Shown here: positions 45,711-56,687 of the stretch, piece after piece
How positions within the stretch are numbered: position 1 is the stretch's first letter
Layout of the letters: the number at the start of each line of letters is the position of its first letter
Assembly: GCF_029962835.1 (NCBI RefSeq)
Contig: NC_080575.1
Coordinates: 61,545,493-61,609,492 of the forward strand
Origin: Magnolia sinica
Taxonomy: Eukaryota; Streptophyta; Magnoliopsida; Magnoliales; Magnoliaceae
DNA: 64,000 nt
Direction of reading: 5' to 3'
Made by a program: the position numbers and the translations under genes
The notes under the pieces: generated by a model
Database searches by the model: none
What the model was told of the DNA's origin: nothing
What the model saw: only the letters and a program-made list of their open reading frames with translations

Positions 45711-46060
45711 CAACCATGATGCATGTGTTGTATCTATACCACCCATTAATTTGGAGAGATTTTTTTATGACATGAGAAAAAGAATGAGATAGATCTAAAG
45801 TTCAAGTGGACCCCACCATAGAAAACAGTGGGGACAGTGACGTCCAGCGTTCAAAACTTCTTATGGGCCACTGAAGTTTCTGATCAAGCTGATATTTCTA
45901 TTTTCACTTCATTTATCTCAATATTAACTTATGAATAGGTTGGATCTCAAAAATACATCATAGTGGACCCTATAAATATTTCAACGGTGGTTGTGATTAC
46001 TACAACGGTTTTCTATGGTGGATCCACTTTAACTTTAGATCTTGCCACGTGCTACATACT
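45690..46060. repeat. Partial GTGGGCCC-family MITE
   Basis: Same subtype as 40140-40425, with GTGGACCCAACCATGATGC at the left and TTCTATGGTGGATCCACTT at the right. A further 110-base scrap of the family lies at 46580-46690. Confidence 0.65.
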
Positions 46061-46765
46061 GGCATTCCCCTTTAAAACAATGGTGCACAAAAATTACTAA
46101 AATCTAATCAATGATTTCTGCACCACATCCTTACATGGTTAGGATCATCCTATCATTGTAATTATTCGTTTATGGTAAATTCATGGTGCCTTAAGACGAA
46201 TGAGTGGTTCAGATCATCACACACTTTAGATCATCACACCCTGAAGTGGCCCACACACTTCAATGAGTGGTGCAACTTAGTGTGACTCTAACATTTGCTT
46301 TGATATCTTACAAGGAGATTAGATTCCGAAGGTTTCCCAGCTCTTTTGGGATTCTCCCTGATATGGCATTCCTGCCAACGTAACTAAGATAGAAAAATTA
46401 TAAAAAAATAATAAATAATAAAAAAATAAAAAAAAATCAAAGCAAATGTTAGAGTCATAGTAAGTTGCACCATAAATCAGGCACATTCAAATTACACCTT
46501 GCACTCACATTATTTATTTATTTTTATTTGTGCATTTACTGTTAGTTTAAAAGCAGTGTTGACCTAATCAACAGATTGGATGTCAAGTAAACAGTACAAC
46601 GGTCCTTAGGACCACTGTTATTTTAATGGTGGATATCCAATCACTATTATTTTCCTGTGGTGTGGTCCACCTGAGATTTATATTCCTATCATTTTTACAC
46701 TAAATACAAGCCGATGCACTTTTTTTTGTCGATTATTGCAAATTTGTATACTACTAGGGAGCAAA

Positions 46766-49700
46766 ATGTCGTCTGGATCGGGAAAAGGAGGAGCAAGGGA
46801 CATTGGGTGGAAACATGGACGGCCAGTGGAGGGGAATAAATATGGAGCCATATGCAACTATTGTGGCCAAGTGATACGGAGTGAGGGAGTGTCTAGGCTA
46901 AAGGAACATTTGGCAGGGGGATACAAGAATGTGAAAGACTGTCCAAGTGTAACAAGGTCAGTGAGAGAGGAAATGAGAAGAGTGATGAATGAAGCGAAGT
47001 CACGCAAGCTGCAGCAAAAGGATTGGGAGAGGGATATGAGGGAGGAGCTACGAGGCACTGGACGGGGCCTAGGTGCTATCGACGAGCACAATGATGACGA
47101 CGATGAGGTGATCGTGTACCCCGGTGACTGTGTTACGGCTCGAGAAGGAGTGATTTTAGACAAGTGATTCGTGAGTCTCGGGCTTCAGAGTGGGAGGGAG
47201 AGCAAAGAAGACGAATTGATGAGAGTAGGCCGTCATTTGGGGCATCCCAACATGAGGCTGGTGGGAGCAGCAGACGATTTGAGGGAGGCAGTAGGCATGG
47301 CCTACAACGCACGCAAAGCGCTCGTGTCCCAGATGCACCCATCGCAGGCGTTAATCAAAAAAGATTAAAAAGTGTGTGGAGTAAGGGGCTCAGGGAGAAA
47401 GTGGGTGGCGCTATATCTAGGTGGTTCATCTCGAGCCATGTACCAGCAAATGCAGCAGCCAGTCCTCACTTCAAAAATATGATTGAGGAGGTACAGCGTG
47501 CCGGGCCCGGCGTGAAGCCTCCCACGCCATAGGAGATTCTTGGCGTCTACCTCGATCGGGAGCACGAAGAGATGCAGGCTTGGGTACGTGGACTCCAGCC
47601 TAACTGGAAGCAGTATGGGGTAACAATCATGTGTGATGGGTGGACAGGACCCACGAAATTGTCTATTATCAATTTCATGGTGTACTGTAGAGGACAACCG
47701 GTTTTCCTCAAATCCATTGATGCATCCGCTAGAATAAAAGATCACGAATACATATATGCTCTCCTGAAAAGAGTAATTAAAGATGTTGGGTCCCAGAATG
47801 TTGTCCAAGTTGTGACGGACAATGGCAGTGCGTTCGTTAAGGCAGGGAAGAAATTAATGAAAAAGTTCAATCTCTATTGGACCCTGTGTGCGGCACACTG
47901 CATTGATTTAATGCTCGAGGAGATAGGCCAGAAGGATTCTGTCAGGAAAACCATCCAGGATGCGAGGAAAGTGACAAACTTTATATATAATCACTCATGG
48001 TTGTTAGCTGCAATGCGTGAGTGTTGTGGAGGGGACATCGTTAGACTAGGTGCGACACGATTTGCCACGAACTTCATTGCACTCGACAGCTTATACAGGC
48101 ACTGCGTGGGTCTCAGAAATTTGTTCAGATCCGAGAGATACATGGAGTGGAATCAGAGGAAGACTGAGGGTGCAAAGACCTGTTCAAATATAGTGCTTTC
48201 CGATACCTTCTGGGATAAAGTTCACCACGTCGTTTCCTTCCTGCATCCTATGTACAAGGTCCTACGCGCCGTAGATAATGAGATGTGGCCTTCGATGGGG
48301 TTAATGTATGAACTTATGAGAATCATGAGACAGGGGATAATGACTGCAATCCCCACTTCGTGTCAGTGGGTGATTAATATCATCGATCGTCGATGGATTG
48401 GGACTTTTGAGCATCCACTCCACCAAGCTGGTAAGTTTGTTGATACAACTAAGTACTTTAAGCATCACTTCTGTTTGCATGTTAATACAATTGAGTAACT
48501 AATATTTGGGTTTCAGCATACTACCTGAATCCCAAATTTCATTATAAACGTCGGCTCCATGAGAATCAAGATTTGACATTGGCTGTCCACGAGGCGTTCG
48601 AACGATTGTTCCCAGAATCAACAGCGCAAGCAGATTTTGGTAACCAGGTAATGTAATAAAATTTCTTCCTTTTAGCCTCTAGAAATATGGGTGTTTAAAA
48701 ATAATCGCCTGTGAATCCATGTTTACAGTTGTTGCGGTTTAGGGATGCGAGGGGTACATTCTCATCCGCACTAGCAAAAGCATCGACTGAAACGATGATG
48801 CCATGTGAGTATGTTAACATTATTAAGTAATTACATTTTTAGTTTAAGCTTCAAACTAAAACAAGCTCCTCATGGATATATAGGTGAGTGGTGGGCGATG
48901 TACGGAGTCGACACGCCCGCATTGCAGTTATTGGCAGTCCATGTTCTCGCACAAACTGTATCCTCCTCACCGTGTGAGAGGAATTGGAGCACATGGTCAC
49001 TCATACACACCAGCAAGAGGAACAGACTAGCATATGAGAAGCTGCAAAAGCTCGTTTACTGCCATTACAATATGAAGTTAAGAGAGAGGCAGTTGCAGGT
49101 AGACCGAGACATGGAGGAAAATCAAGACCCGTTAGACCTGTTGTCTATAGGTAACATGGCACAGATAGGTGATGATGATGAGGACCCACTTTATGAGTGG
49201 GTCAAATCAGCTGATTTAGATGATGCGGATGGAGGCCCTGCTCCACAGGTAGCCGAGGGAGCAGTGGCTCTGGGTATCGATGTCGATCAGGTAGTAGAGG
49301 AACAGAAGGCAGATACAGACTCATTTGATCCTTTGGTGAGGCGTTCAGCACGTTCCAATCAGGGTGAGGAAGCATCTTCACGGCCCCCTCCTCATCATCA
49401 AGTCATAGTGAGTGATGATGATGAGACTCAACCCCCACGTGACACTGGTCCTGGGGACGACGACGACGACGACGACGACGGTGATGAGGGAGGGGACAGA
49501 GGCACCAGCACTAGTATAGGTGGTACTAGTGGGGATGGGGGTGGCAGTGGTGGGGGGTACAGGACGGCTCAGAGTCAACGATCCGTTGGCCAGTTCACTG
49601 AGGAGCAGAGCTTTGACCATGCCACTCAGGACGAGGATCATGGATCTCGTCCACCATCTAGGGCGAGAGCATCAGAGCCCAGATATAAGTTCGAACGTCG

Positions 49701-50232
49701 TTCGAAGAAGAAAGTCGAACGCGCCGCGGCTGATGCTCTCACACGCAGCTTGTCATCTATGGACATAAGTTCAGATCAGGGGAGCTCCACCTCTGTCCCA
49801 CCTTATGCTCATGGGGGATATCATGGGTATGGCCATGACAACTCTGACATTCAGTCACGCTCTTCTACCCATGGGTACAGGCAGCCGGAAGATAGTTCTT
49901 CGAGTCATGACCCTTTGACAGGAGGATATCCGGGGTACCCGTATGACTGGCAGCAATACTATCAAGGAGTCGGGGTTGGACTTGATCTGTTCCCTCAGTA
50001 CCCTGCTCAGGAAATGCCGTCGATGTATGTCACGCAATTCTCACGTCTGGGCGTACTCGTACAGTTTGGGGAGGATGATTATCAGAGGTACATAAGAGAG
50101 TTCCTCAATTGGTATGAGCAGAGGATGACCTGAGAACAGTACTGCCAATATTTTGAGGAGCAGTACTACTCTCAACTGCCACAGGATCCGGACAATGATT
50201 ACGAGCCACCTCGTCACTCTATGTGGGGATGA
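46766..50232 (+). pseudogene. hAT transposase with BED zinc finger, DUF659 and hAT dimerisation domain
   Basis: Start ATG 46766 (MSSGSGKGG). The BED-type finger reads ICNYCGQ...RLKEHLAG...C. A one-base frameshift near 47150 moves to the frame starting SDFRQVIRESRASEWEGE, and a TAG at 47530-47532 breaks it. DUF659 core at 47600-48430: VTIMCDGWTGPT, VVQVVTDNGSAFVKAG, CAAHCIDLMLEEI. Introns 48431-48516, 48648-48728 and 48805-48883 have GT-AG ends and restore frame. The dimerisation region from 48884 reads WWAMYG, LQLLAVHVLAQTVSSSPCER and LAYEKLQKLVYCHYN. A disordered acidic, Gly/Ser-rich tail follows. A TGA at 50131 precedes a further 33 open codons to 50232. The protein would cut and rejoin the element ends; this copy cannot make it whole. 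Confidence 0.9.
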
Positions 50233-51689
50233 AACATGGGCAGAAATGTGTAATTTTTTTCAATTCATTTACTTTTGTATGTCTTAATTGTTGTATGCTT
50301 GCATTTGTATTATATAAACTAATTTTGGTTACTGTTTGAGTGATTTCTTACGACAACGCATACTTTTTTGGCCCCCATTAAATGGAAACTTCTAATTTAA
50401 AGCATTCTTTTTGCAAATTTTTCATTCCTGAATATATAAATATGTGTATTTAGGCATGTCCTGAAGTTTCACTGAAAAATTCCACCATTTTCTCCATATT
50501 TTCCCCTTTTCCCTGCATTTCCGGTTATCGGCGATATTATCGGCGATAACGATATTATATCTTTATCTCCGGCCAGCGAAACTTGTAGCGATACCGACAA
50601 CTCGAACACTGAGTATACCCTAGCACTACACTAAGGTGACGATCCTTTTCGTAGTGACCTCGAGTATAAACCAGTCCTGCGCTGAGGTGACGAGCCGCTT
50701 CGTAGCGATCTAAAACTGTTCTTCGTATGTGATTGACTAGGATTAACGACCTTAAATAGATCAATATTTGGGTTAATGATATAAAGGGAGGTACCTTAGC
50801 TTCTCAAACCTACTGTTTGAATATGCCTAATTAAGAAATTGGCTAATCACGCACATGCACCGCATTGCATTACCTTTGGCATTGGAGTTGAGCACAGTAG
50901 GAGTGTTGCATGCCGCGATCGTGAGATGAAGTCGTAGAGGGAGTGCAGGCGAGGGCATACATCATTATCACATATCATCCTTGCATTAACAAGAGTATTT
51001 AGGACATGAGTGTTGTACTGCTTTATCATTACTGCTTGACTGAATTGATAACATGTTAACCTTTGCTTTATAGCTCCACTGAGTTGATCACTCATTCCCA
51101 CGTTCTGGGACGGTGCTTTAAATAGACTCTGTTGTAGTTACAAATAATGACGATGCTTACAAAGCGGAGCCGGACTTTTATGATGATGAGGAGGAGTTCT
51201 CCTATATGCAGCTATCAGGTGGGTCTATGTAGACCATGTTCTGATCGACGGGGATCACTAGGATGCTGACTAGATGACATTACACATTTTGTATATTTTA
51301 GAATTTTACATGTAATTAATTGACCTGGTAACATGATCATACTCAGGAGACTTACAATTACTTATATGCTTCATATACTTTCCACAGTCTTCCACTTACG
51401 AAATTTCAAATGTCTCTGGAGTATGATATGCTATTTTAGTATAATCCCACTCATGTTTAAATGCACTAATATGGACAATATTCAATCATCATTATCTATG
51501 TTGCATAAGTGATGCGTTGGAACTCAGGAGTAGAGCTTTGCTTAACCCCCGATTTTTAGGGCGTTACAATTATCTATGCATTTCTTTTTATTATTTCACT
51601 TATTTATATATGTTCAACAATTGCAAAATAAAGGACTCTAAATGAAAGGTTGCTATGCTCAATGAAATGTAGTACCTTAAATAAAGGAC

Positions 51690-52440
51690 ACGTGGTAGTT
51701 AGTTAATACTCTTGAGGGGAGGCATGCCGTTAGGTGCAAGTGGGTCTACACTCTAAAGCACAATCCTAACTATTTTATTTCTCGATACATAGCCATCTTT
51801 ATTATAAAAGAGTTTACCTAGAAATGATAAATTGACTTTATGGTACCTTTCCATGTTGCCAAACTTAACTTAGTTCGAGTGCTTCTCTCCCTTGCTACTC
51901 ACCTACATTGGCCTCTTCACCAATTAGATGTCAAAAATACGTTTCTTCATTAAGACTCACATGAAACTATTTATGTGTTGTGTAATCTCAAGAAAGCATT
52001 ATATGGTCTTAAGCAATCTCTAAAGGCTTGATTTGAGTGCTTTAGCTCCACTGTTCTTCATATCACCTTCCACCTATGTGTCTCTAATTACTTTGCTTTT
52101 GTCAAGAATTGTTCTTCTAGCATCATGATTCTATGTTGATGATATCGTTGTAATTGTGAATAAAGAAGATATCTCATTGATTATGAAGTTTCTCACCAAC
52201 CATTTTGAGATCAAGAATTTGAAGCCTTTACGATATTTTATTATGATAAAAGTTGATCAGTCCACCAATGGCATCTTTATCTTCCAACGAAAACATGCCT
52301 TTAATCTTTCGCCCACCATAAACATAATTGGGCCTCACCCTATTGAGAAACCAATTAAGGCCACCATTTGATTGTTTAACAATGAGTTTTCTCCTATCTG
52401 ACAATAGTTTTAAGATTGAAACGAGTCATGTGCTACTCAT
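51690..52440 (+). pseudogene. Ty1/copia reverse transcriptase fragment
   Basis: Plus-strand text FYVDDIVVIVNKEDIS near 52132 holds the YVDD catalytic box; NHFEIKNLKPLRYFIMIKVD and GIFIFQRKHAFNLSP follow, all conserved in copia elements. Upstream (51850-52030) are broken pieces of the fingers domain in several frames. No LTR or other domain adjoins it. Confidence 0.82.
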
Positions 52441-53690
52441 CCAAGTCTAGTTAGACTTAACTAGATGCGATTTGATTCGACGCGGACATGATTTGATTTG
52501 AGGCAATGAGTCACCCCTAACTTGGCCAAGTAGGCCAATTCATCCTAAATCAAGTGAATTGTGACTAGAATTGAGATAGAATTTTGAGTTGTCAAAATCC
52601 TTTACCCAAATTGAGTTAAAGCTAGGTTTTGGCTAGTCCTACACAGTTGAAGGGAGATATAAAAAACCTCCCTAACACCATTGCCCGAACCATGTGATAG
52701 GACTTATAAATCGAGATTGTTGGTAGTAATAACCACTTTCATGGAGGTCTTGATCATCCCATAATGGAAGATAGTAGGCATGTCATGTCCCATGATGAGG
52801 CCCATTAGATTAATGATTTGAACCAGCATGACAATTTCTTAATAGGATTGGAGAGATGTTGAACATTGGTTTGATGATCCATCCCATGGCAATGCCCACG
52901 GGCAAGGAGAGGATAAAAGCAGAGTTTAAAGCTTGACCAAGTCAACTTGACTCCACGGGATTTTGAGCCATCCTGTAGAAACTCATTGACTGGTGTGACT
53001 GGGTTGAATCTCATCAGGACTTGTTGAGTCAGCTTGAAAACTCCACCAACTTGATAAGACTTAGAGAAGATGGTACATGCTACAACTGCACTAGCTGCAC
53101 AATTGTATACTACTTGGGTATTTTAATTAATTTATTGGCTTCTAAAAAATTTACATACGTCCATAGTTTAAATTTAATCATTAAATATCGAGATGAGTCA
53201 TTAAAGACTCATTTAAGTCTTCGTGTTAACCTGACTTGGCTAGATATTGAGTCAAGGCCATTTTTTCAATTTTTGAACTATGGATAAGAGTGAAACATGA
53301 AAAATAGCCAATGTAGCACAAGTGTGAGAAATCAATGCCAATCATTTAGAGACACTGAGTCAAGGCCAATTTTCAGTTTTTAAATCCTGATGTGGACTTC
53401 CTGGAACCAATGTCTCCTACCATATATGCATCTATGTAGCCTTTTAACACAAACTTATCATCTCCAAAGCATAAACACACCTTTTGAATGGACCCTTGAT
53501 AAACCTAAGAATCCACTTAACTACCAGTGCTCTTTGTCAGAATTTATAAGAAATCTATTAACAACACCAACCATATGTGCGATGTTGGGCCTTGTGCACA
53601 CCATGTCACACACACACACACCGCCCAATGCTCAAGTGCGCACTAATTCTCACGAGTTCTTGTGAAAACTTTTTGAGAACTCATCACACG
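52441..53690. other. No gene seen
   Basis: Low-coding DNA with many GACTCA, CAAGTC and GAGTCAA words around 52480-53250, perhaps a worn fold-back repeat. A CA repeat lies at 53611-53623. Confidence 0.45.
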
Positions 53691-53694
53691 TGAT

Positions 53695-53965
53695 GTGAGC
53701 CCAAAATCTGAATGGTCCACATGATGTAGCACACCATGAAATCCCATGGCCCAATATTTTACCCTGATATAAAACTTTGGTGGGCCATGGCAAAAGAAAA
53801 TAGTTTCCTCCCTTGATTTTCATCTCTTTTTGTTATGGCCCATCAGAGTTTTGGATCAGGGTGAATATTCGTCCTTGGGGGTTTCATGGGGCACTGCTTC
53901 ACATGGACCGTTCGGATTTTGGACCCATAACACGTGTGCAAAGGTGTGCACATGCACAGATGAGC
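53695..53965. repeat. MITE-like fragment
   Basis: GTGATGTGAGCCCAAAATCTG at the left, GGTGGGCCATGGCAAAAGA and GGACCGTTCGGATTTTGGAC inside. The left CCACATGATGTAG block and the outer CACACGTGATGTG / CACGTGTGCAAAGGTG words are partly inverted. Family uncertain. Confidence 0.45.
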
Positions 53966-53973
53966 ATGCCTCT

Positions 53974-53985
53974 CCCCCCCCCCCC

Positions 53986-54043
<58 letters not shown>
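53974..54043. repeat. Compound microsatellite C13-(TC)7-(TA)21
   Basis: Thirteen C at 53974-53986, seven TC at 53987-54000, then TA repeats to about 54043. Three pure tracts side by side; length is likely to vary between individuals. Confidence 0.9.
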
Positions 54044-54045
<2 letters not shown>

Positions 54046-54435
54046 AACTTTCTATTGCTAATGCATGTAGAACTTTCTTCATTTCTTCTTTTTTCTTTTT
54101 CACTTTAGATTTTACTTACTACTTAAGTTGAAGTGGCCTGTAAGTGAAAAACCAGCGGGTTTTTCCTTATCCATAGGAACCTTTTAAGCACTTTCTCAAT
54201 GTACATTTCTTATGATAACCATAGCTTGCCAACCTTCCTATTATGAGAAATCTTCATGCCTAAAATTTATTATGCTAGTCCTAAGTCCTTTATGGCAAAT
54301 GACTCTCTTAATTCCATTTTCAAACTATCAATTTTGTCAATATTTTAACCAACAATCAACATCTCATCAACATAGAGCAAAAGAATACTAAAATCACTAT
54401 CAGAAACTATTTGTACCATTACCTAAGGGCTTGTT

Positions 54436-54493
54436 TTAGCCATATAAGCTCTTGTTTAGCTTGCAAACTATATGCTCTTTCCCTTTAACTTTG

Positions 54494-54541
<48 letters not shown>

Positions 54542-54992
54542 TCATCCAAATCACCATGAAGGAATGCTATTTTAACATCTAGTTGCTCAATTTTTAGATT
54601 CATACTTATAGCCAAACCCAATACGACCTAAATGGATGACATCTTCACCACATACGAAAAATCTCATCAAAGTAAATGTCTTTCTTTTACCCAAATTCTT
54701 TCACAACTAATCTTGCCTTATATCTTGATTGTGAGTTCTTCTCTTTAATCTTCAGCTTGAATACCCATTTTTTCTTAAGTGTCTTTTTTTTCTTTGATAA
54801 TTTCACCAAATCATAAGTATAGTTCTTATGAAGCGAATCCATCTCTTCTTGCATAACTTTCAACCACTCATCATTATAATCATTAGCTAGAACTTCTGTG
54901 TAGCTCTCTAGCTTATCCCTATCCATAAGTATAATGTACTCATGAGGTGGGTTTGTCTTTGATGATTGGTGTCTCCCATTAGACCTTCCCAA
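54436..54992 (-). pseudogene. Copia reverse transcriptase fragment with in-frame AT repeat
   Basis: Starts with EWLKVMQEEMDSLHKNYTYD and KWVFKLKIKEK, then LDVKIAFLHGDLDEDI, a run of alternating Ile-Tyr, and FKVKGKEHIVCKLNKSLYG. The Ile-Tyr run replaces the usual short Met-Gln-Pro-rich loop of the family. The part holding the YVDD box is not seen in this stretch. Confidence 0.85.
54496..54539. repeat. (AT)22 microsatellite inside reverse transcriptase
   Basis: Pure alternating AT for 44 bases. Read on the minus strand in the pol frame it encodes alternating Ile and Tyr. Confidence 0.92.
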
Positions 54993-55299
54993 CTGATAGT
55001 CAACTTATCGCTCATTTAAGGGGGCTGCTCCCCTTACTCTTCCTATTCAACATCATTTGTATTATCTGTAGGAACACCACCACCGATTGTATCATTCTAA
55101 CTTTCTTGTACATCTCCCCTTTGAACATCGTGTGCCATGGGTGGAGGAACTATATCCATACAATGAGATCTTCAACACTAGGCTGGAGCTTTTCAACTTC
55201 TTCAAAGTCATCAATTGTTTGGTCTTTAAGAAGACAACATTCCTGCTTCTATTAACCTTTTTGTCAACTTGATCCCATAACCTATAGCCTTTTAAAAAA

Positions 55300-55800
55300 A
55301 AAAAAAAAATCTACATGATCGAAGAAAATGCATTTTTTTGCCTTATCATCAAGCTTGGATTGCTTATGTTTAGAAACATGCACAAATGCTTGGTAACCAA
55401 ATATTTTCAAGTGTTCATAAGAAACAACACTCCTCGTTCATACCCATTCTGTAACAACTCTATTTAAAGGAGAGACTAATTAAATAGCATGTAGTGTGCA
55501 TTGCTTCCATCAAAACGATCTTAGTAATTTTGCCTATGAGAGCATACATTTGATTCTTTCCACAGTAGTGCAATTTATCTTTCCTACTACACCATTGTGC
55601 TGAGGAGTCTTCGGAATGGATTGCTCCTGTCGAATTTCATTGTCTTTATAATATTACTCAAATGATTCAATATATTCACCATCATTATTTGTGCGAATAC
55701 ATTTCAACGATCTACCCATTTCCCTTTCCACCATAGCATGGAAATGCTTAAAAACATCCAAGACTTGATCTTTAATCTTTAAGACTATGCCCATACCTTT
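55300..55800 (-). pseudogene. Copia integrase remnant
   Basis: Minus-strand text FIDDTSKKVW, HAMVERE-like text, and a NGVVER-like segment around 55580-55610 mark the DDE integrase core, with several stops. A16 at 55294-55309 follows on the plus strand. Confidence 0.7.
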
Positions 55801-56250
55801 TTAGAAGTATCATCTATGAAGGTAACAAGGTAAGAAGCACCACCAGGGGTTTTCACTTTCATAGAACCAACAAACATTAAAATAAACTAATTCCAAAATA
55901 TTTATTTTCCTTTGAGGGGAACTTTTATGAAATAAAACCCTAACCAAGAAATGAATGTAACTATTCAAAGGTGCACCTTTTATTTTAGGAAGGAGCAACT
56001 TCTTGATGAGGATTTTAGGCCCTTCTCACTAATGTGACTCAACCACTTGTGCCAAATATCGGTAGAAGAATCCTTCTTTGTTGTGGTCACCTCAACCCTA
56101 CATAGTTGTGCTTACATCTTGTATAAAGTGCAACACATCTTCCCTCTTGTTACCACCACAAGAGACATGTGGACATCATTCCCACTAAGGTATGCTTGCT
56201 CACGATATGTCTTGTCCTATGCGGTGATTTTGTATGGGTATGGTGTGGAC

Positions 56251-56687
56251 TCAGAATGATATTGTTTGAATAACTTGGAGTTGCCACTAGCCAAGAAAGG
56301 AATAAAATTTGCGGTTGGCTAGACCCATAGAATTGTCTTGGGTTGGATAATTAGAGACTTTTTAACTTAAGATGACTCCTAGATAAGGTTTTCGACTGGA
56401 GATTCTAGATAAGGACCTTAATGACGGCGAGGGAAGGGGTTAGGAAACCTCAACTGCCCATGCTCGCACACAGTCTCTACTTTATAGGATTTGGGATTTT
56501 TTAAAGAATTTTTGAGATTTCAAAAAGCCTTATACTAATTGGACTATTTGGTAACTGACAATGTCAAAAACCAACTAGCAAGCCACTACTCTCTTAAATC
56601 ACCACTAGGTAAATCGTAGTGTCTCAACCTAGGGTGGGTTTGGAGGAGATAATAGCTACAAAGAAAGAAAAGAAAAGAATGGCATAT
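56251..56687. other. Unassigned repeat-like DNA
   Basis: AACTTGGAGTTGCCACTAGCC at 56272 resembles a GGAGTCGCCAC word I know from plant gypsy leaders, but no element could be framed. No coding. Confidence 0.4.

Larger units (their letters stand above)
43429..50611 (+). mobile_element. hAT transposon, 7183 bp, with transposase gene and exact 8-bp target duplication
   Basis: AGTATACC flanks it exactly at 43421-43428 and 50612-50619. Ends CAATGTACAAATTGTCG and CAGTGTTCGAGTTGTCG (right end inverted) match at 13 of 17 positions. Subterminal DNA at both ends is full of ATCGGCGATA and ATATCGCC words, likely transposase-binding sites. It encodes a hAT transposase at 46766-50232 and has gained several MITEs at 44045-46690. 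It sits inside the outer solo LTR, so it is younger than that. Its deleted relative is at 24386-24864. Confidence 0.93.
37343..51568 (+). mobile_element. Outer solo LTR (about 3.2 kb without its insertions)
   Basis: Starts TGTAACATCCCGGATT and ends GATTTTTAGGGCGTTACA, an inverted TGTAAC/GTTACA pair. Flanks ATTGT (37338-37342) and ATTAT (51569-51573) match at 4 of 5. Removing the two insertions leaves 37343-38349, 42230-43428 and 50612-51568, all non-coding, so it is a solo LTR, probably of a Del/Tekay-type gypsy element by its ends. TATA box at 38123. Two pieces with related GAGGTGACGAGCC words adjoin the hAT insertion on both sides, confirming continuity. Confidence 0.72.
54430..56250 (-). 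mobile_element. Ty1/copia pol remnant, minus strand
   Basis: Read right to left: pre-integrase and zinc-binding region (56240-55810, including HKWLSHISEKGLKIL and VLFHKSSPQRKIN), integrase core (about 55800-55300, FIDDTSKKVW and later CIFFDHVDF before an A16 tract at 55294-55309), then reverse transcriptase (54992-54436). Stops and frameshifts throughout. No gag or LTR found. Confidence 0.82.

Noticed and set aside
53813..54108. ORFs with Ile-Tyr runs on the plus strand
   Set aside because: Created by the TA microsatellite; unlike the minus-strand copia frame at 54436, the sides have no homology to a protein.
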